Shown here: positions 16,933 through 26,051 of the stretch, in pieces
Position numbering within the stretch: the first letter of the stretch is position 1
How the letters are laid out: the number at the start of each line of letters is the position of its first letter
Assembly (NCBI RefSeq): GCF_007859765.1
Contig: NZ_SIHJ01000005.1
Location: forward strand, 1-64,000
Direction of reading: 5' to 3'
DNA: 64,000 bases
Origin: Posidoniimonas corsicana
GTDB lineage: Bacteria > Planctomycetota > Planctomycetia > Pirellulales > Lacipirellulaceae
The notes under the pieces: model-generated
Databases searched by the model: none
Told to the model about the DNA's origin: nothing
What the model saw: the letters and a program-made list of their open reading frames with translations, nothing else
Made by a program: the position numbers and the translations under genes

Positions 16933-19071
16933 ATGCGAGGTTTCATCCACCCTGTCGAAGAGCTCTTCGAGGGGATCGCCAACGCCGCGATCGCCGCGGT
17001 GGCGGTTGTGCTGCTGGTGTGGCTGGTCGACCGGCTCGCCGGCCGGCGCCTCTCGCCAGGGATCCGCGCGGCGCTGTGGCTGCTGGTCGCGGCCCGGCTG
17101 GTGATGCCCACCGGCCCCGACAGCGCACTGAGCGTGCAGCGGGTCTGGAGCCTGTTCGAACGAGCGCAGCCTGCCGCCGCGGTCGCCGAGGCACAGAACG
17201 GAACGCAGGCGAGCCCGATGACGGGCGATCAGCCATCGAGGGCGGCCGAATGGGAGCGAGCCAGTTCCGGCACACCGGCAAGCGCTCAGCCGGCGCGCCC
17301 CACGCGGCGGAGCGGCCCGGACTGGGACGACATCATCTTTTGGACCCTGATGTTCGCCTGGCCCGCCGGCGTGGCCTGGGTGCTGCTGCGGGCGGCGTAC
17401 GCGTCGGCCCGGTTCGCGTGGCGCCTCCATTCGAGCGCTGAGGAAACCGCGGACGCAACGGTCGACGTGGTGCTGCACGCGTGCGACGAGGTCGGCGTCT
17501 GCCGCCCCCGCATCAAGCGCGTGCCGGGCCTGGGTGCGCCGGCGCTGTTTGGGGTGCTGCGGCCGACGCTCTGCCTGCCCCTCGATAGCGAACTCTCCAC
17601 CGCCGAGCTCCGCATGATCGCGCTGCACGAGGCGGCCCACCTGCGACGCCGTGACTGCCTGGTCGCGTGGCTGCTGACCCCGATCCGGGCGCTGCACTGG
17701 TGCAACCCGATCGCGTGGCTCGCCCTGGGCCGCTACGAGCGCTACCGCGAACAGGCGTGTGACGAGGCGGTCCGCCGCCGTTTGCCCGCGTCGCAGCTCA
17801 CGTCGTACGCCGACCTGCTGCTCCGCTTCGCCTCGGCCAAGCCCGCGCCGGCGCCCGGGCTGGTGGGCCTCTGGTTCGCGCGGTCGGCCCGTGAACTCGG
17901 CGCCCGCATCGAGGCGCTTGACGAACCCACGCCCGGCCAGCGCCGCGTTCCGAAGCTGGTGGGCGTCGCGTTGCTGGCGGTGGTCGCGGTCGCGACGCTG
18001 ACCGATCCGGCGGTGTCGCGTTCCAACGCCCCCGCGGCGGTTCTGCCGAAGCAGGTCAGCCCGTACAGCTGGACCATCCCGCCAGGTACTGACGCGGTTG
18101 ATGATGAACTGCTGCACGAAAGCTACGACCTCACCGACGCGGTCGCCAAGATCGCCGAGGTTCGGCCGGAAGAACAGGAACCGCAGCAGTGGCTGCTGAA
18201 GTACCTGCACCTGTTCGACGGCGAGCACCGCGTGCTGCGGCCAGCGGGCTCCAACCGGGTGTTGGTGCGATCAACCAGGGAGGGACACCGGTTCTTCGCC
18301 AACCTGCTGGGCGATGCCGAGCGGTTCGGGCACACCTGGCAGGTGGTGGTCTCCACGCGGGTGTTCAGAGCCGAGGACGTCGAGAGCCTGCCCGATGTCG
18401 ACTGGAAAAAGGTCACCGTGTTCCCCCCGACCGACAGCACCGTGGACCCTCCCCTGCCGTCGTCGGGCGAGTTCTCCGGCGATGAGCACGCGGCCGAAGA
18501 AATCTCGCTGTCGACCGAGTCAGTTAGCTTCGAGTACGCGCCGCACCTGGCGGTGCGGCTGTCGTCGGCTGCTACCGACCGCCTGATGAGGGCCGCCTCC
18601 ACCGGTCGGGGCGATTCTCCCTACAGCGCGCCGAAGGTGACCCTGTTTAACGGGCAAGAAGCGATGGTGATCGACCGCTCTCAGACGCCCTTCGTCGTTG
18701 GGGTCGAGTACGTCGAGGGCGAGCACGCCACCGCCGCGCAGCCAACCATCGCCGTGCTGCCCGAGGGCGCCCGCGTCGACGTGCGGCCCCGGATGGTGGA
18801 CGCCGACACGGTTGACCTCAACTGCCGGCTCGTGCTGACGCACATCGGCCGCGTGGGCGAGGCCAAGCTGCCGGGCCAGGACATCGTGGTTCAGACCCCC
18901 CGCATCGACCGCAAGTCGCTCTCCGCCCGCTGCCGCCTGAAGAAGGGGCAGACGCTGCTGCTGGCGCCCCTTACCGGCTTCAACGGGGACGCAAAGCAGC
19001 CGTCCGATCGCTCGTTCTATTACGCCGTGACGGTCGACTGGTTCGCCGACCCGCTGGAGCCCGCCAACTGA
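16933..19071 (+). CDS. M56 (BlaR1/MecR1-like) membrane metalloprotease sensor
   Basis: The 712-residue protein is an integral membrane M56 peptidase. Membrane segments are seen at about residues 15-38, 43-58, 133-155 and 337-352. The cytoplasmic zinc site is HEAAH at about 231-235 within MIALHEAAHLRRRDCLVAWLL, with CNPIAW and REQACDEAV further on, a typical third-ligand region. Unlike BlaR1, the roughly 360-residue C-terminal extracytoplasmic part is not a penicillin-binding domain: I see no SxxK active-site pattern in a recognisable transpeptidase context. It instead looks beta-rich. The ATG at 16933 has AAGGAAG nine bases before it. By analogy, this protein senses an unknown signal and triggers relief of BlaI repression. 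Confidence 0.85.
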   Translation: MRGFIHPVEELFEGIANAAIAAVAVVLLVWLVDRLAGRRLSPGIRAALWLLVAARLVMPTGPDSALSVQRVWSLFERAQPAAAVAEAQNGTQASPMTGDQPSRAAEWERASSGTPASAQPARPTRRSGPDWDDIIFWTLMFAWPAGVAWVLLRAAYASARFAWRLHSSAEETADATVDVVLHACDEVGVCRPRIKRVPGLGAPALFGVLRPTLCLPLDSELSTAELRMIALHEAAHLRRRDCLVAWLLTPIRALHWCNPIAWLALGRYERYREQACDEAVRRRLPASQLTSYADLLLRFASAKPAPAPGLVGLWFARSARELGARIEALDEPTPGQRRVPKLVGVALLAVVAVATLTDPAVSRSNAPAAVLPKQVSPYSWTIPPGTDAVDDELLHESYDLTDAVAKIAEVRPEEQEPQQWLLKYLHLFDGEHRVLRPAGSNRVLVRSTREGHRFFANLLGDAERFGHTWQVVVSTRVFRAEDVESLPDVDWKKVTVFPPTDSTVDPPLPSSGEFSGDEHAAEEISLSTESVSFEYAPHLAVRLSSAATDRLMRAASTGRGDSPYSAPKVTLFNGQEAMVIDRSQTPFVVGVEYVEGEHATAAQPTIAVLPEGARVDVRPRMVDADTVDLNCRLVLTHIGRVGEAKLPGQDIVVQTPRIDRKSLSARCRLKKGQTLLLAPLTGFNGDAKQPSDRSFYYAVTVDWFADPLEPAN

Positions 19072-19090
19072 CGCCCCGCCCGCACGCCAC

Positions 19091-19120
19091 TTGCGGCCTC
19101 CTGAATCGCAGGGCTATCAT
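19091..19120 (+). promoter_or_regulatory. Possible promoter of the small lipoprotein gene
   Basis: TTGCGG (19091-19096) and TATCAT (19115-19120) are spaced by 18 bases and lie 66 bases before the ATG at 19186. Both boxes deviate from consensus. Confidence 0.35.
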
Positions 19121-19185
19121 CTAGCGCAGCGGCGCGGCGCCCGGCCCGACCGCATTCCCCACAAGGCATCCGGAGGGAGTCTGAC

Positions 19186-19473
19186 ATGCGTGCTTGTGTT
19201 CTGGCGTTGGTGCTTGGCGCCCTCGTTACCGGTTGTTCGAGCGACACCTCGGCGCCCGCCGCCGGCGCCGCGGACGGTGAGACGTCCGAGGTGATCGTGG
19301 TGGACGGCGTCTGCCCGATCAGCGGAGAAGCGGTCGACGAGGCGGTTACGGTCGACTACCAGGGCAAGACGGTCAAGTTCTGCTGCAAGGACTGCCTGGC
19401 CTCGTGGGAGAAGATGACCGACGAGGAGAAGCAGGCCAAGCTGGCCGCCGCCGAAGCGAAGCTCAACAAGTAG
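19186..19473 (+). CDS. Metal-binding lipoprotein with a YHS/TRASH-like Cys motif
   Basis: This 95-residue protein has a lipoprotein signal (LALVLGALVTGC, lipobox VTGC) and then a compact Cys motif: CPISGEAVDE, a beta-hairpin VTVDYQGKTVKF, and CCKDC. This is the arrangement of YHS/TRASH-type heavy-metal binding modules (C-x-ISG... C-C-x-x-C). The C-terminus is a Lys/Ala/Glu-rich helix. It would sit in the periplasm and bind a transition metal; copper is common for such modules but not shown. The ATG has GGAGGGAG nine bases upstream. It follows the M56 protease gene after 114 bases and may belong to the same regulon, although a separate weak promoter is possible. Confidence 0.75.
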   Translation: MRACVLALVLGALVTGCSSDTSAPAAGAADGETSEVIVVDGVCPISGEAVDEAVTVDYQGKTVKFCCKDCLASWEKMTDEEKQAKLAAAEAKLNK

Positions 19474-19503
19474 CCGCGGAGCTGAACAACCAGCCGCGGC
19501 GCA

Positions 19504-20547
19504 TCACCCGCCGGGCGGCTGGCTGGCGAGCTGCACCATCGCCTCGATGGCCCGCGGCCGCGTCGCCTCGTCCACAATCAGGTAGCGGTCGCGGCCCCCG
19601 CCCGGCTCGAAGCGTGTGAGGCCGTCGTCGGCGATGCTCACCCGCCCCGGCTGCGACAACCGGAAGTAGCCGCGGTCCGGTCGGACCGCGTACAGCACCG
19701 ACGTCAGGTCCCAGGTGGGGCGGTCGTGCGGCGGCGGGTTGTACAGCCGGTACGCCTCGGGCAGCGGGTGGTGGTCCGCGTAGCGGTAGTCCCGCTCGAT
19801 GCTCTCGTGCGGGTAGCGGAGGTTGAGCCCCACCTCGAAGCCGCTCCACACGATCGGCGTCGGCCAATTGGCGCACAGCTTCTGAGCCGCGGCGATGTCC
19901 ATCACCACGTTGTACTCGTAGTGCTCACGCGGCTGGCCGGTGGAGTCGTCGGGGACCTTGGCGAACGCGCCCGCCATAACCGACAGCAGCCGCACCTTCT
20001 TGGCCGCCAGCTCCCGCCCCGCCAGCGGGCTGTGCTGATCGGGCGCCGACTCCAGCAGGTCGGCCAGGTTGGTCGAGAAGCCCACCTGGCAGACAACCAC
20101 CGAACCGTCCTCGGCCGCGGCGAGCGTCCTCCGCAGCACCTCGACCGCCGGCGGCGCCTCGCGCCCCGAACCGAGGTCGTGCGGGTAGCGAGGTCCGTCG
20201 GCGTCGGCGGACTCGCACAGACCGTTGTACTTCCCCTCCTCCGGCGTGACCCCGCTGCCACACACGCCGATCGGCACATCGCCCCGCCCGTAGAACGTGT
20301 TCACCACGTCGGCGAAGGGGGCGGCGTACGGGTGGTCCTTGGTGATCGTGACGGCCAGCAGCTCACACTCGCCCCGCGAACAGAGCGCGTGGATCATCCC
20401 GAGCGGCAGCACGTCGTCGCAGTCGTTGCCGAGGTCCGTGTCAAAGATCAGCGGGATCGCCGCGCCGTCGTCGGCCGCGCAGGCGCCAGGCAGGCCCGCT
20501 GCCAAAAGCAGCATCAGGATCACGCGGGCGGGTGCGTTGTTCGCCAT
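19504..20547 (-). CDS. Secreted inosine/uridine-preferring nucleoside hydrolase family protein
   Basis: The 347-residue protein has a signal peptide (ARVILMLLLAAGLPGACA; the final Cys could also make it a lipoprotein) followed by a nucleoside-hydrolase fold. The calcium-binding signature IFDTDLGNDCDDVLPL is at about residues 33-48, and the second part shows the conserved VWSGFEVGLNLRYP in place of the usual GN/E motif. The family hydrolyses the N-glycosidic bond of ribonucleosides. Secreted members in planctomycetes often have unknown substrates. The ATG at 20545-20547 was chosen because it starts the signal peptide. The gene is divergent from the chaperone gene at 20681 and is separated from it by 133 bases. 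Confidence 0.8.
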   Translation of the reverse strand: MANNAPARVILMLLLAAGLPGACAADDGAAIPLIFDTDLGNDCDDVLPLGMIHALCSRGECELLAVTITKDHPYAAPFADVVNTFYGRGDVPIGVCGSGVTPEEGKYNGLCESADADGPRYPHDLGSGREAPPAVEVLRRTLAAAEDGSVVVCQVGFSTNLADLLESAPDQHSPLAGRELAAKKVRLLSVMAGAFAKVPDDSTGQPREHYEYNVVMDIAAAQKLCANWPTPIVWSGFEVGLNLRYPHESIERDYRYADHHPLPEAYRLYNPPPHDRPTWDLTSVLYAVRPDRGYFRLSQPGRVSIADDGLTRFEPGGGRDRYLIVDEATRPRAIEAMVQLASQPPGG

Positions 20548-20680
20548 TGCCGACTCCCCAACTACCACAGGAACAGGGCCCCCAGTATAAGCCAACCCGA
20601 CGCGCGGCGCAGACGTTGCCCCGGCGGCCGCCCGCGAGTACCCTGAACCTAGTTACGCAGGGCCGCGTCTTGAGGGCAGA

Positions 20681-22444
20681 ATGAGTCAGATTATCGGCAT
20701 CGACCTGGGCACGACGAACTCGCTGTGCGCCGTGTTCTCCGAGGGCGAGCCAAGGCTGGTCCCCAACTCGCTGGGCAAGACGCTCACGCCGAGCGTCGTT
20801 GGCGTGCTGGACGACGGCCAGATCCTGGTCGGCGAGGCCGCCCGCGAGCTGCGCGTCACCCGGCCTGAGCGGTGCGCCTCGACGTTCAAGCGGCTGATGG
20901 GCGGCGGCGACAAGGTGACCCTGGCCGGCGCCGAGTACACCGCGCCGGAGCTGTCGAGCCTGGTGCTGGGCTCGCTCAAGCACGACGCCGAGAGCTTCCT
21001 CGGCGAAGAAGTCACCGAGGCGGTCATCACCGTGCCCGCCTACTTCAACGACAACCAGCGCAAGGCGACCCGCCTGGCGGGCCAGCTGGCGGGGCTGAAG
21101 GTGCGGCGGATCGTCAACGAGCCGACCGCCGCGGCCCTGTGCTACGGCTTCCACGACCGCCAGGCAGAGAAGAAGCTGCTGGTGGTCGACCTGGGCGGCG
21201 GCACGTTCGACGTCACGCTGATGGAGGTCTTCGAGGGCACGCTGGAGATCATCAGCACCGCCGGCGAGAGCATGCTGGGCGGCGAGGACTTCACCAACCG
21301 GCTGGTGGCCACCATCCTGGCCAACGACGGCCAGCAGCTCGAGGTGGCCGAGATGCGGTACCCGCTACGCACCGCGCGGCTCCGCCAGCAGTGCGAGCAG
21401 GCCAAGCGCGAGCTGGCCGCCAACGACGACGCCCGCGTCCGCCTGCCGGACGACGACGGCGTCGTGCCGCCGGACGCACGCGGCGTGAAGATCACCCGCG
21501 AGGCGTTCGCCAAGGCCGTGAAGCCGCTGCTGGAGAGAATAGAAGGCCCCATCGCCAAGGCGCTGCGCGACGGCCGCACCAGCCGCGACGAGGTCGACGA
21601 GATCATCCTGGTCGGCGGCGCCACGCGGATGCGGCCGCTGCGCGACTTCGTCTCGGTGTACTTCGACCGCGAGCCACTCACCCGCTTCGACCCGGACCAG
21701 GTGGTCGGGCTGGGCGCGGCGGTGCAGGCCGCGCTGATCGCCGACGACCGCGCGGTCGATGACATGGTGATGACCGACGTCTGCCCATTCACGCTGGGCG
21801 TCAACTACTCCAAGGAGCTAGGCGCCCAGCTGCGGGACGGCTACTACCAGCCCATCATCCACCGCAACACCACCATCCCGGTCAGCAAGGAGCACCCCTT
21901 CTTCACCATTGTCGCCAACCAGCCGACCGTCCGGTTCGACGTCTACCAGGGCGAGCACCGCATGGTGGAGAAGAACCTGAAGATCGGCTCGCTGGAGGTG
22001 ACCGGCATCCCCCCCAGCCCGGCTGGACACGCCGTGTACGCCCGCTTCACGTACGACCTGAACGGGATCCTCGAGGTCGAGGCCTACGCCGAAGGCGCCG
22101 CGAAGCGGTTCCGCACGGTGATCACCTCGCACGCGTCGGAACTGGCCGAGGACGAGCTGGCCGAGGCGCTCGAGCGGATGCAGCGGCTCAAGTACTACCC
22201 CCGCGACGACATGGTCAACCAGCGGCTGCTGCGGCTGGGCGAGCGGCTGGTCGGCGAGGTCAGCCCGTTCCAACGCGAGCAGCTGGAGTCCGCCATCGAC
22301 GCGCTGGAGCACGCGATGGCGGCCGGCGAGCGCGAGCCGGTCGAGTCCGCGCGGCAGACGCTGCTGCAGACCCTCTCGGCCCTCGGCTTCAACCCCGAGG
22401 CGGACCCAACCGCCGACGGCGAGGAGGGTCCGCCGCGTGAGTAG
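20681..22444 (+). CDS. hscC: Hsp70-family chaperone, HscC-like
   Basis: The 587-residue protein is a DnaK/Hsp70 relative. The nucleotide-binding domain (about residues 1-365) shows [15 protein letters not shown] (phosphate 1), [38 protein letters not shown] (phosphate 2) and [12 protein letters not shown] (adenosine). The substrate-binding domain follows from [11 protein letters not shown], and the helical lid is short compared with DnaK. Length, the shortened lid and the genes next door point to the HscC branch rather than the general DnaK. It is the first gene of a three-gene set: the next gene starts inside its last codons (GTG at 22437, stop at 22442-22444), which implies translational coupling. 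The chaperone is expected to work with the J-like membrane protein at 24309. Clients are unknown. Confidence 0.9.
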   Translation: MSQIIGIDLGTTNSLCAVFSEGEPRLVPNSLGKTLTPSVVGVLDDGQILVGEAARELRVTRPERCASTFKRLMGGGDKVTLAGAEYTAPELSSLVLGSLKHDAESFLGEEVTEAVITVPAYFNDNQRKATRLAGQLAGLKVRRIVNEPTAAALCYGFHDRQAEKKLLVVDLGGGTFDVTLMEVFEGTLEIISTAGESMLGGEDFTNRLVATILANDGQQLEVAEMRYPLRTARLRQQCEQAKRELAANDDARVRLPDDDGVVPPDARGVKITREAFAKAVKPLLERIEGPIAKALRDGRTSRDEVDEIILVGGATRMRPLRDFVSVYFDREPLTRFDPDQVVGLGAAVQAALIADDRAVDDMVMTDVCPFTLGVNYSKELGAQLRDGYYQPIIHRNTTIPVSKEHPFFTIVANQPTVRFDVYQGEHRMVEKNLKIGSLEVTGIPPSPAGHAVYARFTYDLNGILEVEAYAEGAAKRFRTVITSHASELAEDELAEALERMQRLKYYPRDDMVNQRLLRLGERLVGEVSPFQREQLESAIDALEHAMAAGEREPVESARQTLLQTLSALGFNPEADPTADGEEGPPRE

Positions 22445-24182
22445 CCCCGCCGACCCGAAGGTCCGCGCGTACCTCAAACGCCAGCTCGCCCGCAACCCGT
22501 GGGAAGAGAGCGAGCGTATTGTCGCCGAGCGCGCCCGGGCGCTGCGGCTCAGGCCCCGCGCCGCGGCGTCCGCCGGCGTCGACACGGGCGAGGAGCGTCA
22601 GCGGCTCCGCAGCGAGCTCGACGCATTGCGGACCACGGCGTTCACCGCGCCGCTGCCGGAGCTTTCCGAGCGTCTCGCCCGGCTCAAGCTAGACGACTAC
22701 CCCGACCTGCGGTCGGCGGCCGAGCGGCTGCGGACTATCCTGGCGTCGCGGAGTGTGCTGCCGCAGCTCACCGGCCACCGCGACTTCAACCCGGACTTCC
22801 TGGCGTGCTTTAAAGAGGTGCTGGTCTCGCCCGCCCGCGACACGGCCGTGCTCCGCGAGCGGGTGCTCAACTCGTTCGGCAACCGCAAGCTCCGCAAGTC
22901 GGGCGTGCGGATGATCCGGCTGCTCGAGAAGCAGGCGCCCGCCCTGTGCGCGCTGGAGCGGCCGTGGCTGGACGCGCTGACGAAGCAGAAGCACAGGTCC
23001 GGCGGTGCGGCGGCCGCAGGCAGCGCCAGCGAGAAGGCGACCCCCGGCTGGGTAGTCGCGGTGATTGTAATCTTCATCGTCCTGCCGGCGCTGCGCGCAC
23101 TAAGCCGCTTCGGCGATGAAGAGCAGCCGGCGCGCAAACCGCCGACGGTGACCGTGACGCCACCCGACGTGACGTTCCCAAGACCCGACCTGCGGCTCAG
23201 CCCCAACACAGCGGAGCAGACCGAGCTTGTCAGCTGGTTCTCGACGGACGCCCTATTCGGCGCCCAAACCTACCAGTTCTCATTCCAGCCCACCCCGTCC
23301 AACCGCAGAACCGGCGAGTACGATCCCCTCCAGCAGCCTGAGGTCATTGCTTTCTACATGGCGCCGCCGGCCATCGATGAGGAGATCCAACGTCTGATTG
23401 CAGACTACAAATACCCCCTGCCAACGATGCCCGGCTTCAACCGAGCCGACCGACGCGAGATCGCGCGTCTCCGGTTCTACTACGGCCTCAAGAAACTGCA
23501 CGACCAGTACATTGCCGAAGCCCAGAAGCGGGTGGAGACCGCGGCCAATGACCCTCCTCCCCAGCCCGCCGCAACGCCACTCGATGATGAGGCGAGCGGG
23601 AGCCCATGGGACGGCATGGCGACTGCGGGTGAAGAAAGTTTCAGCGACCGGCTAGGTCGTGGACGCTTCCCTCGACCGCGTTACGCCACCCCACCACCAC
23701 CGCCCCGCGGCTCCCCGTTCAGGGTAGACCACGGCTCGCCGTGGACTGTTGGTGGGCGACGAAACGCCAAGATCACCCGCAGCTCGGCGACCACCGGTGA
23801 GATTCGGATCAGCCTGGGCGAGAAAGACGGCGTCCGCGTGTGGAAGTTTCGTTTCAAGCCCACCCCGGACGGCGTTGATACCGAAGACCAAGAGCCGCTG
23901 CATGAAACGGTCTTGCTGGAGTTCGAGGCCCCAGGTCCCGTCATCGCCCAAGCGCTCGACAATATTGCCGACGAACTCGCAGGGCAGCAGTTGCGTCGTC
24001 CCCCAAGCTTGCGCGAGGACTCCAACGAGTCCTGGGGGCGAATTAGCAAGCGGCTAAGCATCCCCACCGAGGCCCAGCGCTTGCGGCACGTCCAGCAGCT
24101 TAGCCTCCTTCACGCTCAGCACCGTCAGGACGCGCCGAAACCTGACGAAGCTGAGGCCTCCTCCCCGTGGGACAGCGAGTAG
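22437..24182 (+). CDS. Single-pass membrane protein coupled to the HscC-like gene, unknown function
   Basis: This 581-residue protein starts at GTG 22437 and overlaps the end of the HscC-like gene by eight bases. The N-terminal 200 residues are charged and helical (many Arg and Leu, e.g. [19 protein letters not shown]). One membrane helix follows at about 204-222 ([19 protein letters not shown]). The C-terminal 360 residues contain Pro-rich stretches, a [11 protein letters not shown] linker and two sections with similar wording, [19 protein letters not shown] and [19 protein letters not shown] (about 281-299 and 468-486), that look like a duplicated beta module. I recognise no family. Position and coupling argue that it works with the chaperone, perhaps as a membrane adaptor or client. 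Confidence 0.75.
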   Translation: MSSPADPKVRAYLKRQLARNPWEESERIVAERARALRLRPRAAASAGVDTGEERQRLRSELDALRTTAFTAPLPELSERLARLKLDDYPDLRSAAERLRTILASRSVLPQLTGHRDFNPDFLACFKEVLVSPARDTAVLRERVLNSFGNRKLRKSGVRMIRLLEKQAPALCALERPWLDALTKQKHRSGGAAAAGSASEKATPGWVVAVIVIFIVLPALRALSRFGDEEQPARKPPTVTVTPPDVTFPRPDLRLSPNTAEQTELVSWFSTDALFGAQTYQFSFQPTPSNRRTGEYDPLQQPEVIAFYMAPPAIDEEIQRLIADYKYPLPTMPGFNRADRREIARLRFYYGLKKLHDQYIAEAQKRVETAANDPPPQPAATPLDDEASGSPWDGMATAGEESFSDRLGRGRFPRPRYATPPPPPRGSPFRVDHGSPWTVGGRRNAKITRSSATTGEIRISLGEKDGVRVWKFRFKPTPDGVDTEDQEPLHETVLLEFEAPGPVIAQALDNIADELAGQQLRRPPSLREDSNESWGRISKRLSIPTEAQRLRHVQQLSLLHAQHRQDAPKPDEAEASSPWDSE

Positions 24183-24308
24183 CCTCCCATCAATCCCCCA
24201 CGATCCCTCGCAATCGCCCTGTCGTCTGGCGCCTCCCACCAGCCACGCCCCCATGGCTAGCAGACAGATCGCTGCCGCGCCGCTTCACCCCGCCCCGTTC
24301 ATAGCCAC

Positions 24309-26048
24309 TTGAGCCCATCCGACGAACCGCCGCCCGACTGGTCGCTACTGCCGCACGACGCGGCCGGGTTCTTCGGCCTGTCCAACCCTATCGACCGCAA
24401 GGACCTGAAGCGGGCGTACAACAAGCTGCTGCGGCGGTTCAAGCCGGAGAAGGCGCCGGAGGAGTTCCAGCGGATCCGCGCCGCGTACGAGTCGCTGGAC
24501 GAGCGGCTCCGCTACGGCGACGCCTCGGCCGCTGCGCCGCAGGCGCCGATCAACTGGAACGCCGCGGCCAACAACAGCCAGCCACCCGCCACAGCGGCCC
24601 CCGAAGGTTCCTCGCCCTCGGGTGACGCGCCCCAGTACGAGATCATCCACCAGCCGCCGGATACGCCGGCGGAGAAGACCCCGTCTGAGGTTCTGGACGA
24701 GCGGCTCGATCGCGACTCTCCCCAGGAGCTGTACGCCGAGCTCGCGGCGGCGCCGGAGAAGAGCCCGTACGAGTACTACGCGCTGGCGGTGATGTCGGAC
24801 GTTGTCGACCGGGGCAAGCCGCTCCGCTTCGCCGAGTGGCTGCTGAGCGGGCTCACCAAGCACCCGGACAGCGGCCCGCTGTGGCGGCTTCTGCACGACT
24901 ACCTCCGCGGCCCGCTGCCCGACGGCGCCGAGGAGACGCTGCTGCCCGCGCTCGCCCGCGTCGCCGAGGACGACTCGTTCTACCCGCTGACCGAGCCGCT
25001 CTGGCTGGCGTTGCTGCGGGCGCCGACCGACGGCGACCCGGTGGAGCGCGTCGCGCGGCTGCTGCAGCAGTGCGAGCGCGAGCTGCGTGACGAGCGGATC
25101 GCCGGCCGGATGGCGTTCTACATCCAGCTGGCCAAGGCTTCGCTGCTGGCGAGCGACCACCCGTGGCCCGGCGAGGCGCTCGACTTCCTGGAGTCCAACT
25201 TCGAGCACGCCCCGCCCTGGCTCGAGGCCGACCTCGACATGCTGGGCGTGATGCGCGACTACCGGGCGGTGCGGCAGCGATTTGCGGCCAAGCACCCGCT
25301 CTGCCGGCGGCTCGACGCGGCGCTGCGCGACTACTTCCTGCAGGACCAGCAGGAGGGCGACCGCGCGGTGGTGGCGGCCCAGGTGGCGATCACCGAAGAC
25401 CTCGACGCGCTGATGGCCGCCTTCCCGCTCTCGGACAACGACCTGCACGAGCACTTCTTCCCGCTGTGGAGGTGGGTGTCGTGGGACGTGGGGGAGCGCA
25501 ACGCCCCGCCGCCTAAGGAGGAGAGCGGGCCGCGGCCGAACTGGCAGAACCGCGTGTACACGCTCATGGCGCACCTCGACCGCGACACCAACGGGGGCTG
25601 GGAGGGCTGGAAGTGGACGCTGCTGACCATCGTCTACCGCGCGGCGCAAGGGGCATGCTACCTCGGTGCGGCGATGCTGGTCGTGTCGCTGCTGGTTGGC
25701 TTCGAGCAGGCGGTGTTCCCACGGAACGCGCCGGAATGGTTCGTCGCCCTGCTCATCCTGGCGCCGATCGCCGCCGCGGTGCCGAGCGGCATCAAGCTGA
25801 GCCGGATGATAACCGACCGGGTGTGGCACCCGTACTGCCTACGCAACAGCCAGCGGCTCTACCATCAACTCTGGCGGATGCCGGTGCTGCAGCTGCAGGA
25901 GCGTAGCCACCTCGACGACCGCGAGTTCCGCGAGTGTTTCGCCGCCAGCGTCAGCGGCGAGGCCCAGATGTCCGCCTACATCAACATGTACGTCCAGCAG
26001 GACTACGCGCCGGCGGTGCTGTCGACGGCGCAGCGGTTCCTGGCCTGA
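24309..26048 (+). CDS. Membrane protein with a divergent J-domain, probable HscC partner
   Basis: The 579-residue product starts with a J-domain-like fold (about residues 13-70): AAGFFGLSNPIDRKDLKRAY, LLRRFKPEKAPEEFQRIRAAY, ESLDERLR. Helices II and III match a J-domain, but the invariant HPD loop reads KPE. The middle of the protein is helical and resembles solenoid repeats, and two membrane helices are seen at about residues 437-460 and 478-497. E. coli hscC is encoded near two membrane J proteins (DjlB, DjlC), so this looks like the corresponding partner. A TTG at 24309 gives LSPSDEPPPDWSLL; no stronger start is present near the J-like part. The gene stands 126 bases after the coupled membrane-protein gene. 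The convergent PEP-CTERM gene ends three bases after its stop. Confidence 0.75.
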   Translation: MSPSDEPPPDWSLLPHDAAGFFGLSNPIDRKDLKRAYNKLLRRFKPEKAPEEFQRIRAAYESLDERLRYGDASAAAPQAPINWNAAANNSQPPATAAPEGSSPSGDAPQYEIIHQPPDTPAEKTPSEVLDERLDRDSPQELYAELAAAPEKSPYEYYALAVMSDVVDRGKPLRFAEWLLSGLTKHPDSGPLWRLLHDYLRGPLPDGAEETLLPALARVAEDDSFYPLTEPLWLALLRAPTDGDPVERVARLLQQCERELRDERIAGRMAFYIQLAKASLLASDHPWPGEALDFLESNFEHAPPWLEADLDMLGVMRDYRAVRQRFAAKHPLCRRLDAALRDYFLQDQQEGDRAVVAAQVAITEDLDALMAAFPLSDNDLHEHFFPLWRWVSWDVGERNAPPPKEESGPRPNWQNRVYTLMAHLDRDTNGGWEGWKWTLLTIVYRAAQGACYLGAAMLVVSLLVGFEQAVFPRNAPEWFVALLILAPIAAAVPSGIKLSRMITDRVWHPYCLRNSQRLYHQLWRMPVLQLQERSHLDDREFRECFAASVSGEAQMSAYINMYVQQDYAPAVLSTAQRFLA

Positions 26049-26051
26049 CCG

